Shown here: piece by piece, positions 40,749-49,577 of the stretch
Layout of the letters: each line of letters starts with the position of its first letter
How positions within the stretch are numbered: position 1 is the first letter of the stretch
The notes under the pieces: model-generated
What the model was told of the DNA's origin: nothing
Database searches by the model: none
Seen by the model: only the letters and a program-made list of their open reading frames with translations
DNA from: a virus
Virus record (IMG/VR): IMGVR_UViG_3300017769_000020
Coordinates: 1 to 50,660 of that record
DNA length: 50,660 nucleotides
Direction: 5' to 3' (one strand)
Translations under genes and position numbers: made by a program

Positions 40749-41544
40749 GTGTAATCTTATGAACGTGGGGTGTAATAGTATTAACACCTTGTACTACCAC
40801 GTCAGCACACAGTGAAAAATAAGGTGACTTTGGATGGAAGGATATACCATCTTTCATTAATGAACCGCAATTTTTTAATCTCGCGATCTCAAAATCCAAG
40901 CGTTTATTAGCATTCATCTGATTCATCAATGCGATGTTTGATGCTGCTGCTTCTTTACATAGTTTCTGGAGTTTCTTATCCATGGGGTTAGACCATGTAG
41001 CAGACACACCTATACTTAAATTATAATTATCTTTCTGTCCTGTTCTTGTCGGAACAAAATATAAAATCTCTCCTGGATTATCTGGCACTCCGTTATCATC
41101 TGCGTCTAACATATTGTAGACTGGAGAATCCCAGTATTGTTCGTTTGGTTTTTGTGCTGATGCACTACCTGTAACGTATGGCGTGACATTCATAGTCGGT
41201 CCTTGACATTGGATGCCATTACCATAAGTGTTAGTTATATACGGTCCTTGTAAAACCTGAATAGCTTGATTGGTAACTGAGCCCGAACTATTTGCAACGG
41301 GAGCAGCAGTTGCACTGACTCCCCCTACAGTTTCCGCAACCGCAGGTATCGCATTTGTTAGTTGTGTTAGACATAGAATTACTGGGAGAAAATACTTGTT
41401 GTGTCGGTTACGCTTGTAACCTCGGTAGTCCTCTGGATTACCGTGTGATTTGAAAGACCTGGGGATTGATAGGTCTCTGTGAACTGAAACGCTGCCCCTG
41501 GTGTTGTCTGTGTGAACGTTGGTTTCGTTCCTATTCCTGTCCAT
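40675..41544 (-). CDS. Exported protein of the reverse-strand island, start uncertain
   Basis: 289 aa. A Sec-type signal region (NKYFLPVILCLTQLTNAIPA, cleavage near AVAET) lies about 50 residues in; the mature part has SSGSVTNQAIQVLQGPYITN, GIQCQGPTMNVTPYVTGSAS and a coiled LQKLCKEAAASNIALMNQMN. This layout recurs in marine T4-like phages. The only canonical start is ATG 41544, inside the upstream gene, giving a 166-base overlap; no ATG, GTG or TTG lies nearer the signal peptide. The N-terminal extension may be untranslated if an unusual start is used. Confidence 0.7.
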   Translation of the reverse strand: MDRNRNETNVHTDNTRGSVSVHRDLSIPRSFKSHGNPEDYRGYKRNRHNKYFLPVILCLTQLTNAIPAVAETVGGVSATAAPVANSSGSVTNQAIQVLQGPYITNTYGNGIQCQGPTMNVTPYVTGSASAQKPNEQYWDSPVYNMLDADDNGVPDNPGEILYFVPTRTGQKDNYNLSIGVSATWSNPMDKKLQKLCKEAAASNIALMNQMNANKRLDFEIARLKNCGSLMKDGISFHPKSPYFSLCADVVVQGVNTITPHVHKITPNEVSSDASLLKEVTLSFDESRLP

Positions 41545-41831
41545 GTCGAAGTCACTCCTTCAATAATTACATTTGATTTCTCAGTGGTAGGGGATAGATT
41601 ACCACTTGCAGATACGCCTGATCCTGTTACCGAAAATTGATACCCAGTGTTGTAGTCCATCGAATTGATAGTTTCTACTACTTTTGATGTCGTTTCCGTG
41701 TGAGACGTCATCGAGCCTTGTTGAAAATTTGGCACCACGGGGACCGCAATCGCAGGTGCAGCACTTGTCAAAGCAATAACCGCACCTAGGACATATGTCT
41801 TTCTTGTTATTATATATGAAAGGTTCACCAT
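41379..41831 (-). CDS. Exported Thr/Ser-rich protein
   Basis: 150 aa. Signal peptide VNLSYIITRKTYVLGAVIAL followed by TSAAPAIA as probable cleavage site. The mature part is Thr/Ser/Val-rich and beta-like (TTSKVVETINSMDYNTGYQF; SGSGVSASGNLSPTTEK type), without Cys. The middle gene of three minus-strand exported proteins. A GGAG stretch about ten bases upstream of the ATG serves as ribosome binding site. Function unknown; surface or periplasmic. Confidence 0.7.
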   Translation of the reverse strand: MVNLSYIITRKTYVLGAVIALTSAAPAIAVPVVPNFQQGSMTSHTETTSKVVETINSMDYNTGYQFSVTGSGVSASGNLSPTTEKSNVIIEGVTSTWTGIGTKPTFTQTTPGAAFQFTETYQSPGLSNHTVIQRTTEVTSVTDTTSIFSQ

Positions 41832-41853
41832 AGTCGTCTTTCTCCATTAAAGT

Positions 41854-42360
41854 CTAGTCAAAGACAGAGATTTCACTAACAAATTGACCAGTAGTTGTAG
41901 TACCTGCTAAACCGCCACCTGTAAGAGTAACAGCATGTGCATTGGTAACAGTACCAACAGCAGCACTACCTGCAGTACCACCAGAGTAGTGGACTTGATT
42001 ACCGAACAATGCTTCATCAGTACCTGATCCTGCAGCATCACCTGCTGTGAATGACTGACTGAAATTGAATGATCCTGATCCAGTTTGTGTTGCTGAAATT
42101 TCTCCAACACTTGCAACACCTGTAGTTGCACTATAGGAGTTAATACCAATACCACCTGAAACTGCACTACCACCTGATGGTGTGTGTGATGTAGTTACAT
42201 TCGTACCAGAGATAGAAAAAGCATTACCAACTCTAGTGTATGAATTGTAACCTGCTTCTACCGTATGTTGTAAACTAGACTGATGTTTACTAACTATTCC
42301 ACCTGCATGAGCAGCACTTCCTGCCATGAGTAACATAACGAGAGGTAAAATTTTCTTCAT
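41854..42360 (-). CDS. Exported Gly/Ser/Thr-rich protein
   Basis: 168 aa. The first of the minus-strand island, with a textbook signal peptide MKKILPLVMLLMAGSAAHA. The mature protein is Gly/Thr/Ser-rich (SISGTNVTTSHTPSGGSAVS; GNQVHYSGGTAGSAAVGTV) and beta-like. GAGG four to eight bases before the ATG is a good ribosome binding site. The gene is divergent from hsp20, with a 150-base shared promoter region (42361-42510). Function unknown. Confidence 0.75.
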   Translation of the reverse strand: MKKILPLVMLLMAGSAAHAGGIVSKHQSSLQHTVEAGYNSYTRVGNAFSISGTNVTTSHTPSGGSAVSGGIGINSYSATTGVASVGEISATQTGSGSFNFSQSFTAGDAAGSGTDEALFGNQVHYSGGTAGSAAVGTVTNAHAVTLTGGGLAGTTTTGQFVSEISVFD

Positions 42361-42510
42361 TTTTCCTCATATGAGTTCTACCACTATATAGGTTAGGTAT
42401 TTCCTACAAAAGGGTTCGGTCTGTACACTACCAGTCAGGGACTAGAATGTAGTTAAATATAACTGTGATGCTTCGGGTCACACATTCACACTCGCTTAAT
42501 AAGGAGCACA

Positions 42511-42960
42511 ATGACAAACTTACAAAAATGGTCCTCGAAGGACGTTAATGCAATTTTTGATGCAGCAAACCGCTACAGTGTAGGACTAGATGATTTGTTC
42601 TACAGACTGCATTCATACGGAGCAGGATCTCCAGGTGGAGCATACCCTCCATACAATATCGTCAAAGAATCAAATGTTAAATGGCGTATTGAACTAGCAC
42701 TAGCAGGATGGAAGAAAGAAGATATTGAAGTTACTACTGAATCTAACATTATGATTGTCAAATCAAAATGCCAAGAAGAAGCACCAGATCAAGAACAATA
42801 TCTACACAAAGGTGTGGCAGGTAGATCTTTCACACGAGGATTTAACTTATCCGACGATGTAGAGATCGGTGAAGTTGAATTTAATAATGGATTGTTAACA
42901 ATCGAGTTGAAGAAAGTTATTCCAGATCACCAAAAACTTAAAGTGTATGAGATTCAATAA
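42511..42960 (+). CDS. hsp20: Small heat shock protein Hsp20
   Basis: 149 aa. Alpha-crystallin domain protein that holds unfolding proteins. PYNIVKESNVKWRIELALAG, WKKEDIEVTTESNIMIVKSK, RSFTRGFNLSDDVEIGEVEF and NNGLLTIELKKVIP follow the strand order of the IbpA family; the IxI-like C-terminal tail is weak. hsp20 is a typical cyanophage core gene. AAGGAG (42501-42506) lies just before the start. It overlaps a small minus-strand ORF by 7 bases. Confidence 0.93.
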   Translation: MTNLQKWSSKDVNAIFDAANRYSVGLDDLFYRLHSYGAGSPGGAYPPYNIVKESNVKWRIELALAGWKKEDIEVTTESNIMIVKSKCQEEAPDQEQYLHKGVAGRSFTRGFNLSDDVEIGEVEFNNGLLTIELKKVIPDHQKLKVYEIQ

Positions 42961-43130
42961 TCCTCATAGGGTGAATTGAGTCTATCTTGATGTTCAGCAT
43001 TTTGTAAACAATACGCATGGACATCCATCTCCATCATATAATGAGCATGAGTATGAACTACTTGAATCATTCCAAGAGTGCCACATAACACAACGTTGAA
43101 TATAGTGACAGGGTGAAAAAGAAACTTCAT
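42954..43130 (-). CDS. Small membrane protein opposite to hsp20 (58 aa)
   Basis: On the minus strand, ATG 43130 to TGA 42954. MKFLFHPVTIFNVVLCGTLG MIQVVH is a hydrophobic segment; the rest (HTHAHYMMEMDVHAYCLQNA) is His-rich and ends NSPYEDY. It fills a 240-base gap on the + strand almost fully. No good ribosome binding site is seen, so support is moderate. Confidence 0.5.
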   Translation of the reverse strand: MKFLFHPVTIFNVVLCGTLGMIQVVHTHAHYMMEMDVHAYCLQNAEHQDRLNSPYEDY

Positions 43131-43173
43131 CAGGAGATCTTTAAAGATACACTATATACTATGGAACTAAACA

Positions 43174-43199
43174 GAGACCCTTCGCAGGTCTCTTTTTTT
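43174..43199 (+). terminator. Terminator before the 43201 gene
   Basis: GAGACC / GGTCTC stem (43174-43179, 43187-43192) with a 7-base loop followed by seven T residues. It ends + strand transcripts from hsp20 immediately before the ATG at 43201, so that the following genes need read-through or another start. Confidence 0.75.
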
Positions 43200-43200
43200 A

Positions 43201-43431
43201 ATGAATATCTATTTGAATTTAAAACCAAATAATTACGATGGAGAATCGGATCTCCTAACATTAGACTTGCCAAAGGATCATTTAGATGATATAATGCGTT
43301 ATGTGAGACCCATTGCTGATAACACTAAGCAAGCAGATCACCAGGTCCTAAAGGATCTGATCAAAGAGTGTATGTTAACTATTTCACAAAGGAACTATGA
43401 GCGTAAGAATCGTAAGAACAAAAGGCGGTGA
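43201..43431 (+). CDS. Small basic-tailed protein
   Basis: 76 aa: a beta start (MNIYLNLKPNNYDGESDLLT), helices (HLDDIMRYVRPIADNTKQAD) and a highly basic end RNYERKNRKNKRR that could bind nucleic acid. The ATG directly follows a terminator U tract with no Shine-Dalgarno, so the start may lie further in. It overlaps the next gene by 35 bases. Confidence 0.5.
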   Translation: MNIYLNLKPNNYDGESDLLTLDLPKDHLDDIMRYVRPIADNTKQADHQVLKDLIKECMLTISQRNYERKNRKNKRR

Positions 43432-43813
43432 AGATGTCATCTCTGACCTGTTCGAGGTAACTACTAAAGAGGACCCTGAGAAAGCAGTAGCATTTCAACT
43501 ACGTTATCCTTATAATGTTTGGTTGGAGAATCGTGAGGAACCTGAGTTGCTTACGGAAGTTGAGGGTGAAGAACGTCTCAACAAAAACTCAAATCCCAAT
43601 ATTCGTTTTGAACCTTGGGCACCCCTATCAAAGGATAGAAGTATTATGTTGAAACTTGATGAAGTTGTCAGCGCATACGAAACCTATCCTGAGGTAGAGG
43701 AAAAATACAACAAAATCGTGGAGGCAGAAAGTGGAAGAGGAAATGCTGCAACAGGAGTTACGTTTGATCCTCCTGAAGGATCGTCCCCAGTATCTCTTGG
43801 GCAAAATAACTGA
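43397..43813 (+). CDS. Sm-like conserved cyanophage protein
   Basis: 138 aa. VRIVRTKGGEDVISDLFEVT has the same first-strand pattern as the 25549 gene, followed by KAVAFQLRYPYNVWLE and a helical end. I recall such proteins as conserved hypotheticals before the gp43 polymerase in cyanophages. Possible small RNA- or protein-binding beta-barrel; not proven. It overlaps the next gene by 83 bases. Confidence 0.65.
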   Translation: MSVRIVRTKGGEDVISDLFEVTTKEDPEKAVAFQLRYPYNVWLENREEPELLTEVEGEERLNKNSNPNIRFEPWAPLSKDRSIMLKLDEVVSAYETYPEVEEKYNKIVEAESGRGNAATGVTFDPPEGSSPVSLGQNN

Positions 43814-43988
43814 ACTAGATGAAGAACCTAGCATCTTAATTGAAAAATGCTTTGAGGTCGTTGGTGATGAGGAAATCACACCCTTCCCCAAGTACACAGA
43901 TCAACGAGATTTGTTCTTGACATCTGATCAAATCTTTACTATACTGGAACCGAGTTCCAAACTTGTAGAGATCTACAACAATACATGA
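43731..43988 (+). CDS. Small Sm-like-type protein before gp43 (GTG start)
   Basis: 85 aa. The GTG start at 43731 is supported by GGAGG six bases upstream (43720-43724). LLGKITELDEEPSILIEKCF and DLFLTSDQIFTILEPSSKLV give a compact beta pattern. The stop overlaps the gp43 ATG by 4 bases (ATGA). Function unknown; co-translation with polymerase suggests a replication-linked role. Confidence 0.65.
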   Translation: MEEEMLQQELRLILLKDRPQYLLGKITELDEEPSILIEKCFEVVGDEEITPFPKYTDQRDLFLTSDQIFTILEPSSKLVEIYNNT

Positions 43989-46489
43989 GTTCATTCTATA
44001 CAAACATTCAACTTGCAGGAGACACGATCCTTTATCGGGGATATGAGAACGGTGAACCCGTTCAATTTCGTACACAGTTTTCTCCTACATTGTATGTTCT
44101 ATCTAAGAATGCAACCGAAGAATACAAGACCCTTGATGGTCGCCCTGTAGCACCTATGCAGTTTCAGACTGCAAGGGAAGCAAGGGAATTTATCAAGACC
44201 TATGATGGGGTCGAAAGTTTTGAGGTGCATGGTTATGAAAGATTCGTATATCAGTATATCCGTCGTGAGTTTCCTGACGGTGTAGACTATGATATCAAAA
44301 AAATCAAAATGTTTGCATTGGACATTGAGGTTCAATGTGACAATGGTTTCCCCTCAGTAGAGGAAGCAGCAGAAGAAATGCTATCAATCACCATCAAAGA
44401 CATGGTGACAAAACAGTATTACACTTGGGCGATGCGTGAGTTTGATCCCCCTGAAGGAGTCAAGGCAAAGTTTTTCTGGACAGAAAATGAAATGCTTACT
44501 GACTTTATTACTTGGTGGGCACAGAACACTCCTGACATCTTGACAGGATGGAACGTCAATCTTTATGACGTCCCATACATTGCTCGTCGTGTAAATAGAG
44601 TATTAGGTTCAAAGTGGACAAAATCATTGTCACCTTGGAATCGTGCAAACGAAAGGGAAGTTTATGTCCAAGGACGGAAGAACTATGCTTATGACCTTAG
44701 TGGGATCAACATTCTTGACTATCTTGATCTTTATCGTAAGTTTACTTATAGTAACCAGGAGTCATATCGACTCGACCATATCGCTTTCGTTGAGTTAGGA
44801 CAACGTAAGGTCGATCATAGTGAGTATGAAAACTTCAAAGACTTCTACACAAAAGATTGGCAGAAGTTTATGGAGTACAACATCCAAGACGTTGAGTTGA
44901 TCGACAGACTGGAAGATAAGATGAAGTTGCTTGAACTAGCAATCACTATGTCATATGATGCCAAGGCAAACTTTGAGGATGTATATTCTCAGGTTCGCAT
45001 GTGGGATACTATCATCTATAACTATCTTACAGATCGAAAGGTTGTGGTACCACCTCGAAAAGGTGCAGCAAAGAAAAACGAAAAGTATGCAGGTGCTTAT
45101 GTTAAGGAACCGATTGCAGGATGCTATGATTGGGTGGTCAGTTTTGACCTCAACAGTCTGTATCCTCACCTTATTATGCAGTATAATATTTCCCCAGAGA
45201 CCCTCGTCGAACAACGTCATCCAAAAGTTACAGTTGATCGAATCCTTAAGGAGGAACTAACTTTTGAGAAAGACTATTGTGTCTGTGCCAACGGTGCTCA
45301 ATACCGTAAAGACATCCATGGGTTCTTACCCGAAATCATGCAGAAGATCTATGATGAACGTACCATTTACAAGAAAAGGATGCTACAAGCAAAGCAGCAT
45401 CTTGAACATGCCAAGACACCTGCAGAGACCTTGGCACTACAAAAAGATATATCAAAGTTCAACAACATCCAAATGGCAAGAAAGATCCAACTCAACTCTG
45501 CCTATGGTGCCATTGGAAACCAATACTTCAGATACTACAATCTGGCAAATGCTGAGGCGATTACTCTCTCTGGGCAAGTAAGTATTCGATGGATTGAAAA
45601 CAAAATGAACGAGTACCTCAACAAGGTACTTAAAACTGATGGAGATGATTATGTTATTGCTTCTGATACTGATTCTATCTACCTTAATCTTGGTCCTCTG
45701 GTCCAAGGTGTATTCAAGGGCGGAGAAACGGATGTTAAGAGGGTCGTTACTTTCCTTAACAAGGTGTGTGAGGTGGAATTTGAAAAATATATTTCGGATT
45801 CTTACCAAACGCTCGCCACATATGTCAACGCTTACGAGCAGAAAATGATTATGAAGCGTGAGAACATTGCTGAAAAGGGTCTATGTACTGCTAAGAAGCG
45901 ATACATTCTCAACGTATGGGACAGTGAGGGTGTTCGTTATGAAGCACCCAAACTTAAGATCATGGGTCTAGAGGCAGTTAAGTCTTCTACTCCTATGGCA
46001 TGTCGTGAGGCGATTCGTAAATGCTTTACCATTATCATGAATGAAGGTGAAGCAGAAGCACAGAAGTTTATCAAAGACTTCAAGACTGAGTTCTGTTCAT
46101 TGCCAGTTGAAGACATCTCATTCCCAAGGGGATGCAACGGAATAAATAAGTGGGCGAACCCTACCACTATCTACAGCAAAGGCACACCTATTCATGTTCG
46201 TGGTGCTTTGTTGTACAACTTTTACAACAAGAAAAACAAATTGACTCACAAGTATCCTCTGATACAAGATGGTGAAAAGGTCAAGTTTGTGTACATGAAG
46301 ACTCCAAACAAGATCAATGAAAACGTGATCAGTTACCTAAACACTTTCCCCAAAGAGTTTGGTCTTAACAATCATGTGGACTATGATCTGCAGTTCTCTA
46401 AGTCTTTCCTCGAACCTGTAAAGGTTATCTTGGACACTATCGGGTGGAAACATGAAAAAGTAGCATCATTGGAGTTTTTATTTGCATGA
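43985..46489 (+). CDS. gp43: DNA polymerase gp43
   Basis: Family B replicative polymerase with proofreading (834 aa; T4 898 aa). Exonuclease motifs: FALDIEV (about 109), GWNVNLYDVPYIARR (about 185) and YNIQDVELIDRL (about 299). Polymerase motifs: A DLNSLYPHLIMQYN (about 386), B KIQLNSAYGAIGN (about 499), C ASDTDSIY (about 558) and the KKRY tetrad (about 636). The C-terminal KSFLEP...SLEFLFA includes the clamp-binding tail. The frame is uninterrupted: no intron or split as found in some cyanophage relatives. Confidence 0.97.
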   Translation: MSSFYTNIQLAGDTILYRGYENGEPVQFRTQFSPTLYVLSKNATEEYKTLDGRPVAPMQFQTAREAREFIKTYDGVESFEVHGYERFVYQYIRREFPDGVDYDIKKIKMFALDIEVQCDNGFPSVEEAAEEMLSITIKDMVTKQYYTWAMREFDPPEGVKAKFFWTENEMLTDFITWWAQNTPDILTGWNVNLYDVPYIARRVNRVLGSKWTKSLSPWNRANEREVYVQGRKNYAYDLSGINILDYLDLYRKFTYSNQESYRLDHIAFVELGQRKVDHSEYENFKDFYTKDWQKFMEYNIQDVELIDRLEDKMKLLELAITMSYDAKANFEDVYSQVRMWDTIIYNYLTDRKVVVPPRKGAAKKNEKYAGAYVKEPIAGCYDWVVSFDLNSLYPHLIMQYNISPETLVEQRHPKVTVDRILKEELTFEKDYCVCANGAQYRKDIHGFLPEIMQKIYDERTIYKKRMLQAKQHLEHAKTPAETLALQKDISKFNNIQMARKIQLNSAYGAIGNQYFRYYNLANAEAITLSGQVSIRWIENKMNEYLNKVLKTDGDDYVIASDTDSIYLNLGPLVQGVFKGGETDVKRVVTFLNKVCEVEFEKYISDSYQTLATYVNAYEQKMIMKRENIAEKGLCTAKKRYILNVWDSEGVRYEAPKLKIMGLEAVKSSTPMACREAIRKCFTIIMNEGEAEAQKFIKDFKTEFCSLPVEDISFPRGCNGINKWANPTTIYSKGTPIHVRGALLYNFYNKKNKLTHKYPLIQDGEKVKFVYMKTPNKINENVISYLNTFPKEFGLNNHVDYDLQFSKSFLEPVKVILDTIGWKHEKVASLEFLFA

Positions 46490-46638
46490 CAACTAAATAT
46501 GTGGTATCATATCAAAAAGCATTTGGTATCCCAGATAAGAGAGAGCAATCTTTCAAGGAAGAATCAGAAGCAAAATGGTTTGAGCGTGCCATGAAACGTT
46601 CTAATTTTATTACAACTATGACGGAGGTCAAAGAGTGA
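46486..46638 (+). CDS. Small protein between gp43 and uvsX (50 aa)
   Basis: The ATG overlaps the gp43 stop (ATGA) and the TGA overlaps the uvsX GTG. Sequence [20 protein letters not shown] then [18 protein letters not shown] is a strand followed by a helix, like other mini-proteins here. Function unknown. Confidence 0.6.
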   Translation: MTTKYVVSYQKAFGIPDKREQSFKEESEAKWFERAMKRSNFITTMTEVKE

Positions 46639-47642
46639 ACTCATTTCTAAAGGATGTATCAAGTGAAATTGATAATGATTATGCCAGTCTTGTCTCCGAT
46701 GGAGTTTCAGCAGGAGATACTAGTAATTTCATTGACACTGGTAGTTATATCTTTAATGCTCTCGTTAGCGGAAGCATCTATGGGGGTGTACCAGGGAATA
46801 AGATCACTGCTATTGCGGGTGAGTCTTCCACTGGCAAAACTTTCTTTTGCCTTGGCATTGTTCAACATTTTCTTGAGTCTAACCCAGATGCAGGAGTGAT
46901 CTACTTTGAGTCTGAGTCTGCTATTTCTAAGCAGATGATTGAAGACAGGGGTATTGATTCTACTCGTATGATGATTGTACCTGTAACTACAGTACAAGAG
47001 TTTCGACATCAATCAATCAAGATCATTGACAAGTATATGGGACTTGATGATAAGAAACCTATGATGTTTGTTCTTGATTCTCTTGGTATGTTATCTACTT
47101 CTAAAGAAGTAACTGACAGTGAGGAAGGTAAAGAAACTCGTGACATGACAAGAGCACAAGTTGTTAAGTCTATCTTCCGAGTTTTGACTCTTAAGTTGGG
47201 TAAAGCAAATGTTCCTATGTTAGTTACTAACCATACCTATGATGTTGTAGGTGCTTACATTCCTACTAAAGAAATGGGTGGTGGAAGTGGACTTAAGTAC
47301 GCATCTTCAAGTATCATCTTTCTCTCTAAGAAAAAAGAAAAGGATGGTAAAGAAGTAGTTGGTAATATTATCAAATGTAAGAATGCTAAATCACGTTTAA
47401 CTAAGGAGAACTCGCAAGTTGAAACACGTCTTTATTACGACCGTGGACTGGACAGGTATTACGGACTACTGGAGTTGGGTGAGAAGTATGGAGTCTTCCA
47501 ACGGAAGGGGAATCGCGTTGTTGTTGGGGAATCTTCCGTTTATCCTTCTGCTATTCTTGCCAATCCTGAGAAATATTTCACCGAAGAAATAATGAGTAAA
47601 CTAGATGAAGCAGCAGCAAAAGAGTTTAGGTATGGCAACTAA
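46635..47642 (+). CDS. uvsX: Recombinase UvsX (RecA-like)
   Basis: 335 aa (T4 393 aa). RecA-family strand-exchange protein. Walker [14 protein letters not shown] at about residue 61, Walker [13 protein letters not shown] at about 140, and the loop region [20 protein letters not shown] are present. The GTG start at 46635 is supported by GGAGG at 46623-46627. It works with UvsY and gp32 in recombination-dependent replication. The stop lies inside the next gene. Confidence 0.95.
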   Translation: MNSFLKDVSSEIDNDYASLVSDGVSAGDTSNFIDTGSYIFNALVSGSIYGGVPGNKITAIAGESSTGKTFFCLGIVQHFLESNPDAGVIYFESESAISKQMIEDRGIDSTRMMIVPVTTVQEFRHQSIKIIDKYMGLDDKKPMMFVLDSLGMLSTSKEVTDSEEGKETRDMTRAQVVKSIFRVLTLKLGKANVPMLVTNHTYDVVGAYIPTKEMGGGSGLKYASSSIIFLSKKKEKDGKEVVGNIIKCKNAKSRLTKENSQVETRLYYDRGLDRYYGLLELGEKYGVFQRKGNRVVVGESSVYPSAILANPEKYFTEEIMSKLDEAAAKEFRYGN

Positions 47643-48198
47643 TTTAAAAGACTATGTTAGAACGTATGATCAATTGGTTGACGCTGATCTTTGTCAGAGG
47701 ATACTTGAAGCGTTTGGAAAATCCAACGGTGAGTATATTGATCGAGAGCAGCGACCTTCCTTCACGGAACTGAATCTAACAAATAGACTCAGAGCAAAAG
47801 ATCCTTTATGGTCTGATATTCATGTCAAACTAGAGGATGCTTTCGTTGATGCTACACAAATTTATATGGAAGAACTGGATTTAGGTCCAGACTTTCCATC
47901 AAAGTATTGCTTTGAAGAATTACGATTAAAATATTATCAAAACAATGGACATGACCAGTTCAAGAACCATGTCGATGTACAAGACTACAACAGCGCACGT
48001 CGTTTCCTTGTTTGTTTCTTGTATCTAAACAGTGTCGGGATGGGAGGTCAAACACATTTTCCAAAGTTGGACTGTACAATCGAACCAAAGTGTGGTAGGA
48101 TACTATTGTTCCCATCTACTTGGCAGTACAGACATGCGGGTCTACCCCCTGAGTCCAACAACAAGTACATCGTTGGCACCTATTTGCACTATCTCTAA
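47632..48198 (+). CDS. 2OG-Fe(II) oxygenase (third in window)
   Basis: 188 aa from ATG 47632, overlapping uvsX by 11 bases. [20 protein letters not shown] carries the HxD metal ligands (about 113-115), [15 protein letters not shown] the next strands, and [20 protein letters not shown] the distal His (about 168) with the conserved Lys in NKYIVGTYL. Similar in layout to the 22008 gene but not a recent duplicate. Unknown substrate. Confidence 0.82.
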   Translation: MATNLKDYVRTYDQLVDADLCQRILEAFGKSNGEYIDREQRPSFTELNLTNRLRAKDPLWSDIHVKLEDAFVDATQIYMEELDLGPDFPSKYCFEELRLKYYQNNGHDQFKNHVDVQDYNSARRFLVCFLYLNSVGMGGQTHFPKLDCTIEPKCGRILLFPSTWQYRHAGLPPESNNKYIVGTYLHYL

Positions 48199-49577
48199 TG
48201 TCCCTCGAACTCACGATTCTTAGTAATCTCGTCTATAATGAGAAGTATGCTCGCAAGGTCCTTCCATTCCTGAAGGTAGACTACTTCACTGAGAAGACTC
48301 TCAAGGTTATCTTTCTGGAGATCCATGAGTACATCAGTCAGTATGATGGTTTACCATCTCTCAATGCCATTAGTATTGAGTGTCAAGAAAGGAATGACCT
48401 TAGTGACGAGCAATATAAAACTGTTCTGGAGACTTTAAATGTCCTTTCCGATGATCCCACAGACTACGATTGGATCGTTGATACTACGGAAAAGTGGTGT
48501 CAAGAGCGTGCGATCTACCTATCTCTTATGGAGAGTGTCAAGATTGCTGACGGTCAAGATCCCAAGAAAGATAAGGGTGCCATTCCCCAAATTCTCTCAG
48601 AAGCATTAGGAGTTTCCTTTAATCAAAGCGTTGGACATGATTACATGGACAATGCATTCGATCGTTTTGATTACTACCATCGGAAGGAAGATAAGATTCC
48701 TTTTGACTTAGAGTTCTTTAATAAGATCACTAAAGGTGGATTGGTAAACAAATCTTTGAATGTTGCACTTGCAGGCACAGGTGTCGGTAAGTCTTTGTTT
48801 ATGTGTCATGTCGCAGCAAGTATGCTACTGCAAGGTAAGAATGTTTTATACATCACTTGTGAGATGGCAGAAGAAAAGATTGCAGAAAGGATTGATGCTA
48901 ATCTTATGAACGTCAACATCCAGAAACTCTCTGAGTTACCTCGTATGATGTTTGAAAAGAAGATTCAGCAGTTAGGAAAGAAGACTCAAGGCAAGTTAAT
49001 CATTAAAGAATATCCAACTGCTTCGGCACATGTTGGTCACTTTAAATCTTTGATTGCTGACCTTGCTCTAAAAAGAAGTATTAAACCTGATATTATATTT
49101 GTAGACTACCTCAACATTTGTGCCTCTCAAAGGTACAAAGGATCTATTGTTAACTCTTATACCTATGTTAAAGCGATTGCTGAAGAACTCAGGGGACTTG
49201 CTGTTGAAACTAATGTCCCCATTGTCTCTGCGACACAAACGACTCGCTCTGGTTTTGGGAGTACTGATGTTGATCTCACTGATACGAGTGAGTCCTTTGG
49301 TCTTCCTGCCACTGCTGATCTTATGTTCGCTCTTATCTCGACTGAGGAACTTGAGGGAATGAATCAGATCATGGTCAAGCAGTTAAAGAATAGATACAAT
49401 GATCCGACTATGAACAAAAGGTTCTGTGTCGGTATTGACAGAGCGAAGATGCGACTCTATGATGTTGAAGATTCTGCTCAGACTGATATCGTTGACTCTG
49501 GTCAAGAAGATCTAGAAAAGAATCTAGTCAAACGTTTCACTTCATCCAAACCTTTCGATGCCCTCTCCTATGATTGA
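48198..49577 (+). CDS. gp41: Replicative helicase gp41 (DnaB family)
   Basis: 459 aa (T4 475 aa). Hexameric 5'-3' helicase that with primase gp61 leads the replication fork. The N-terminal helical domain (LTILSNLVYNEKYARKVLPF) is followed by Walker A GTGVGKSLFMCHVA (about 194), ITCEMAEEKIAERIDANLM, Walker B IIFVDYLNICASQRYKG (about 300) and the TQTTRSGFGSTDVDLTDTSE arginine-finger region. The ATG overlaps the preceding stop. Confidence 0.96.
   Translation: MSLELTILSNLVYNEKYARKVLPFLKVDYFTEKTLKVIFLEIHEYISQYDGLPSLNAISIECQERNDLSDEQYKTVLETLNVLSDDPTDYDWIVDTTEKWCQERAIYLSLMESVKIADGQDPKKDKGAIPQILSEALGVSFNQSVGHDYMDNAFDRFDYYHRKEDKIPFDLEFFNKITKGGLVNKSLNVALAGTGVGKSLFMCHVAASMLLQGKNVLYITCEMAEEKIAERIDANLMNVNIQKLSELPRMMFEKKIQQLGKKTQGKLIIKEYPTASAHVGHFKSLIADLALKRSIKPDIIFVDYLNICASQRYKGSIVNSYTYVKAIAEELRGLAVETNVPIVSATQTTRSGFGSTDVDLTDTSESFGLPATADLMFALISTEELEGMNQIMVKQLKNRYNDPTMNKRFCVGIDRAKMRLYDVEDSAQTDIVDSGQEDLEKNLVKRFTSSKPFDALSYD

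Noticed and set aside
41599-41847. Minus-strand ORF with a striking Cys-rich run (CPRCGYCFDKCCTCDC), like a zinc ribbon
   Set aside because: It lies in another frame of the well-supported exported protein at 41379-41831, has no ribosome binding site of its own, and loses any pattern after the Cys run. The Cys codons arise from the signal-peptide codons of the real gene.
43985-46489. Split or intron-containing gp43, as in some relatives
   Set aside because: All exonuclease and polymerase motifs occur in one uninterrupted frame.
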